NCBI GenBank assembly: GCA_025062175.1
Contig: JANXAX010000103.1
Coordinates: forward strand, 1 to 7,620
Source: Anaerolineae bacterium
Lineage (GTDB): Bacteria > Chloroflexota > Anaerolineae > 4572-78 > NAK82
DNA: 7,620 bases
Direction: 5' to 3'
This document shows positions 5,240 to 7,620 of the stretch, one piece after another. Below the pieces are notes generated by a model. The model saw nothing but the letters and a program-made list of their open reading frames with translations. It was not told the origin of the DNA and ran no database searches. Positions within the stretch are counted from its first letter, which is position 1. The number at the start of each line of letters is the position of its first letter. A program made the translations under genes and the position numbers.

Positions 5240-6532
5240 ATGATACATCAAGATCTGTTAGAATACCAGCGCACCCATGGCCATCCCATCCGCGTCGGCG
5301 TCAGCGGCGCCGGCTGGCTGGGCAGCGGCTTTGTGACCGCCATCTCCCATGTGGCCGGCATGACAGTCAACGTGCTGGCCGACACGAACGTCGCAGCGGC
5401 GCGTCAGGTGTTCCTCGACGTCGGTGTGCCGGCGGAGCAGATTGTCGAGGCGGACCGACCCGGCCCAGCGATGGACGCCTTGCGCGCCGGCCGACGGGTC
5501 GTCACCGCTTCGTATGGGTTGGCAGCTCAACTGGAAGACGTAGACATCGTTGCCGACGCCACTCCCTCGCCGGCCATCGGTGCAGAGACAGCCTATGCAT
5601 GCATCCAGCACGGCAAAGATGTTGTTATGGTCAACATCGAGGCGGATGTGACTGTGGGGCGCATCCTGCACCGCATGGCGCGCGAGGCAGGCGTGCTCTA
5701 CACCGTCTCCTCGGGCGATGAACCGGGTTGCCTGATGGAACTGGTGGACTTCGTCACCACGTTGGGCTATGAAATTATCGTGATCGGCAAGGGCAAGAAC
5801 AACCCGCTCGATCCCACCGCCACGCCAGACACGGTGGCCGAGGCAGCGCGCCGTGCCAACAAGGATCCCTACCAGGTCGCTTCGTATGTGGACGGCACCA
5901 AGACAATGTTCGAAATGACCTGCGCCGCCAACGCCACCGGCTGCGTCCCCATGCGGCGCGGCATGGCGGGCCCTGAGGCGAACCTGGAGACTGTGTCGCA
6001 GATCTTCGCGCTGCAAGAAGATGGCGGGATCACCCCTTTCCCGGGCGTAGTGGATTTCGTGCAGGGCAGCGCGATGACGGGCGGTGTCTTCGTCACCGTG
6101 CGCGTCCACGACCAGCGCATCCGCGACGACCTGCAATACCTCAAGGTGGGCAAGGGGAAGTATTTCACCTTCTTCCGCCCCTATCACCTGTGGTTCTTAG
6201 AGGCACCCATCTCAGTAGCGCGCGCCTGTCTCTACCGCCAAGCGACGCTGGTGCCGCTCGACCGCCCCGTGGCCGAGGTACTGACCATCGCCAAACGCGA
6301 TCTAAAACCCGGCGAGCGCCTGGACGATTTCGGCGGCTACACCTTCTATGGGTGCATCGACCGTGCTGAAGTGGCGCGCAACCTGGATGCGCTGCCGGTG
6401 GGCCTGGCACCCGGCGCGGTGATGAAGCGCGCAGTTGCAGCGGGCAGTGTCCTCACCTGGGAGGATGTCCAGTTGGACGAGAGCCAGATTGTGGTACAAT
6501 TAAGGCGTCGCCAGGATGCTTTGGCGTGCTAA
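5240..6532 (+). CDS. COG4091 oxidoreductase, DXR-like (DRL) relative with SAF-like C-terminus
   Basis: A 430-residue NAD(P)-dependent oxidoreductase annotated in many genomes as 'predicted homoserine dehydrogenase' or 'SAF-domain oxidoreductase'. Residues 17-31 hold the Rossmann motif IRVGVSGAGWLGSGF (GxGxxG at 23-28), with Asp48 after the second strand (VLADTN), which hints at NAD preference. The middle carries the family hallmarks VNIEADVTVG, VSSGDEPGCLMELVDF, IGKGKNNPLDP and EMTCAANATG. The last ~90 residues (RPVAEVLTIAKRDLKPGERL to AVAAGSVLTWEDVQLDES) are SAF-like. The same family includes Brucella DRL, an alternative 1-deoxyxylulose-5-phosphate reductoisomerase, but most members are uncharacterised and homoserine dehydrogenase activity is not expected. 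AAGGAG (5226-5231) sits 8 bases before ATG 5240, so this start is preferred over the open codons upstream. The neighbours suggest a sugar-phosphate substrate. Confident in family, not in reaction. Confidence 0.85.
   Translation: MIHQDLLEYQRTHGHPIRVGVSGAGWLGSGFVTAISHVAGMTVNVLADTNVAAARQVFLDVGVPAEQIVEADRPGPAMDALRAGRRVVTASYGLAAQLEDVDIVADATPSPAIGAETAYACIQHGKDVVMVNIEADVTVGRILHRMAREAGVLYTVSSGDEPGCLMELVDFVTTLGYEIIVIGKGKNNPLDPTATPDTVAEAARRANKDPYQVASYVDGTKTMFEMTCAANATGCVPMRRGMAGPEANLETVSQIFALQEDGGITPFPGVVDFVQGSAMTGGVFVTVRVHDQRIRDDLQYLKVGKGKYFTFFRPYHLWFLEAPISVARACLYRQATLVPLDRPVAEVLTIAKRDLKPGERLDDFGGYTFYGCIDRAEVARNLDALPVGLAPGAVMKRAVAAGSVLTWEDVQLDESQIVVQLRRRQDALAC
6492..6500 (+). promoter_or_regulatory. 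Extended -10 element inside the oxidoreductase end
   Basis: TGGTACAAT at 6492-6500 is an extended -10 (TGN followed by TACAAT, five of six consensus bases). Only a weak -35 (TTGGAC, 6473-6478, spacing 16) lies upstream. It could start a secondary transcript for the aldolase gene near 6507, about 50 bases before its ATG. It lies within coding sequence, so chance is possible. Confidence 0.3.
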
Positions 6533-6556
6533 TTTTTCATTGAGGAGTCATATCCA

Positions 6557-7471
6557 ATGCCAGCTTCCCCTACCACCGATCAGATTATCCGCACTGCCCG
6601 TCAAAAAGGATTGGTCGTGCCCGCCTTCAACATCCCTTACCTGCCCATGATGGAACCGGTCGTGCGCGCCATCGTGGACCAGGATTGTTTTGCCCTGATC
6701 GAGACGGCGCGTCTGGAGTGGATCAAGTTCGAGGCGCGCAGTGCCGAGGCAGTCATGAAAGAATATCAGAAGTGGGCCCAGCCTGATTACATGCGCATCC
6801 ATCTGGATCATGTGCCAGTTATCGACGAAGATTGGCAGCGAGTGGACTACCTGGAGATCATTCGCGAGGCGCTCGACCTGGGATATGAGTCGGTGATGGT
6901 GGATGGCTCACGTCTGCCGCTGGAGGAGAACATCCAAGCGACGCGCCAGGTGGTGGAGATGGCACATCGCCGCGGGGTGCCGGTTGAGGCCGAGTTAGGC
7001 GCCGTGATGGGGCACGAGGCGGGTCCGTTGCCACCCTACGAGGAGCTCTTCGCCAGCGGGAAGGGTTTCACCGATGTGGAAGAGGCGCGTCGCTTCGCGC
7101 GTGAGAGCGGGTGTGACTGGCTCTCCGTGGCCGCCGGAAACATCCACGGCGCCGTGTCGGGCATCGCGCGTGATCAGCCCAAGGTGGAGGCGCGTCTCAA
7201 CCTGGAACACCTCGAGAAGCTCTACCAAGCGACCGGCCTGCCGCTGGTGCTGCACGGTGGCTCTGGCATCAAGCGCGACAACGTGCTGGCGGCGATTCAG
7301 AAGGGCATTGCTAAGGTCAACATCGGCACCGAGATTCGCCAGGCGTATGAACAGGCGTGGCGTGCCACCGGCAGCATCGCCAAGGCGCAGGAGGCCTGTT
7401 ACGAACGCACCTGCTGGCTCATCCGCGACTACTTTGGCATCGCCGGCGACCGGGCGCAGTTGCTGGGGTGA
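6557..7471 (+). CDS. Class II (metal-dependent) ketose-phosphate aldolase
   Basis: A 304-residue zinc-dependent aldolase of the fructose-/tagatose-bisphosphate class, expected to split a ketose (bis)phosphate into DHAP and an aldehyde, or the reverse. Landmarks are PAFNI (22-26), HLDH (82-85; Asp84 the catalytic acid/base, His85 a zinc ligand), SVMVDGSRLPLEEN (112-125), VEAELGAVMG (143-152), GNIHG (His197, zinc), LVLHGGSG (His233, zinc) and KVNIGTEIR (253-261, Asn255 at the active site). The KVN.xTE form is closer to GatY/KbaY than to E. coli FbaA. Two features differ from those enzymes. The loop between HLDH and SVM.DGS is about 10 residues longer than in GatY, and GNIHG replaces the usual GTxHG. 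A substrate other than fructose-1,6-bisphosphate is therefore plausible. GAGGAG (6542-6547) lies 9 bases before the ATG, and only 24 bases separate it from the preceding gene, so they are probably co-transcribed. Confidence 0.9.
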   Translation: MPASPTTDQIIRTARQKGLVVPAFNIPYLPMMEPVVRAIVDQDCFALIETARLEWIKFEARSAEAVMKEYQKWAQPDYMRIHLDHVPVIDEDWQRVDYLEIIREALDLGYESVMVDGSRLPLEENIQATRQVVEMAHRRGVPVEAELGAVMGHEAGPLPPYEELFASGKGFTDVEEARRFARESGCDWLSVAAGNIHGAVSGIARDQPKVEARLNLEHLEKLYQATGLPLVLHGGSGIKRDNVLAAIQKGIAKVNIGTEIRQAYEQAWRATGSIAKAQEACYERTCWLIRDYFGIAGDRAQLLG

Positions 7472-7620
7472 TTATCGCGCTGATGGCGCGTTGGCAGGGA
7501 TGGTAGGCCAGCATATTCTCCTGTAGCTGATCGCTGTCCGGGCACCAAGCAGTTGGTTGCCTGCAGTGAGATCAAGCGGATTGGCGTTGCAGCGTAATGC
7601 CATGGCCAAGAACAAGTCGG
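7472..7620. other. Downstream flank with no recognised gene
   Basis: After the aldolase stop there is one small palindrome, CGCGC-TGATG-GCGCG (7476-7490), without a T-run. No clear intrinsic terminator, RNA gene or coding region could be supported before the window ends. Confidence 0.5.

Noticed and set aside
5258..6187. Long minus-strand open frame (309 codons) opposite the oxidoreductase gene
   Set aside because: It is histidine/alanine-rich, has no recognisable motif, and is the typical shadow of a GC-rich gene whose + strand product is clearly a family member.
5240..6532. True homoserine dehydrogenase
   Set aside because: The sequence carries COG4091/SAF-type hallmarks, and the setting is sugar metabolism rather than amino acid synthesis; the common database label is probably misleading.
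7602..7620. Start of a further gene (ATG at 7602 reading MAKNKS)
   Set aside because: Only six codons are visible and no ribosome site precedes it.

Overview
The window is GC-rich bacterial DNA with intact genes on the + strand. It carries a HutC-type GntR regulator, a PfkB-family (ribokinase/fructokinase-like) sugar kinase, a transketolase split into N- and C-terminal subunits, a COG4091 oxidoreductase related to DXR-like (DRL) enzymes, and a class II ketose-(bis)phosphate aldolase. There is no rRNA, tRNA or housekeeping marker, so the taxon is inferred only. The split transketolase, a MNT/HEPN pair of a style common in that group, and an intergenic array of short palindromes of the 'GGGCTGAA...CCC / AGTYGGCTTCAGCCGACT' type remind me of Chloroflexota (Anaerolineae-like). 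I hold that with low to moderate confidence.

Layout. Positions 1-211 are the regulator's upstream region, with a near-consensus sigma-70 promoter (TTGACT-N17-TATAAT). Positions 212-970 encode the GntR/UTRA regulator. Positions 971-1196 are an intergenic stretch with two copies of an 18-bp interrupted palindrome, which may be an operator. Positions 1197-2156 encode the PfkB kinase. Positions 2157-2495 are non-coding and hold a degenerate array of four hairpins followed by a probable promoter. Positions 2496-3332 and 3329-4297 encode the two transketolase subunits, overlapping by ATGA. Positions 4308-5184 hold, on the minus strand, a decayed nucleotidyltransferase (MNT) and HepT-like HEPN pair. 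Each gene has one in-frame ochre stop and one net +1 frameshift. Positions 5240-6532 encode the COG4091/DRL-like oxidoreductase and 6557-7471 the class II aldolase. Positions 7472-7620 show nothing supportable.

How the genes may work together (inference): the set reads as a catabolic or rearrangement module for a sugar or polyol. The kinase phosphorylates it, the NAD(P)-dependent enzyme oxidises, reduces or isomerises it, and the aldolase and transketolase break or exchange C2/C3 units to return the carbon to glycolysis or the pentose phosphate pathway. The HutC-type regulator probably senses a phosphorylated intermediate. No transporter lies in the window and the substrate cannot be read from sequence. 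A DXR-like enzyme beside a transketolase-type enzyme and an aldolase does not match any sugar pathway I can name, and it is the most interesting feature here. The antisense MNT/HepT remnant fits almost exactly between the transketolase and oxidoreductase genes, so it looks like an old insertion into what was probably one operon.
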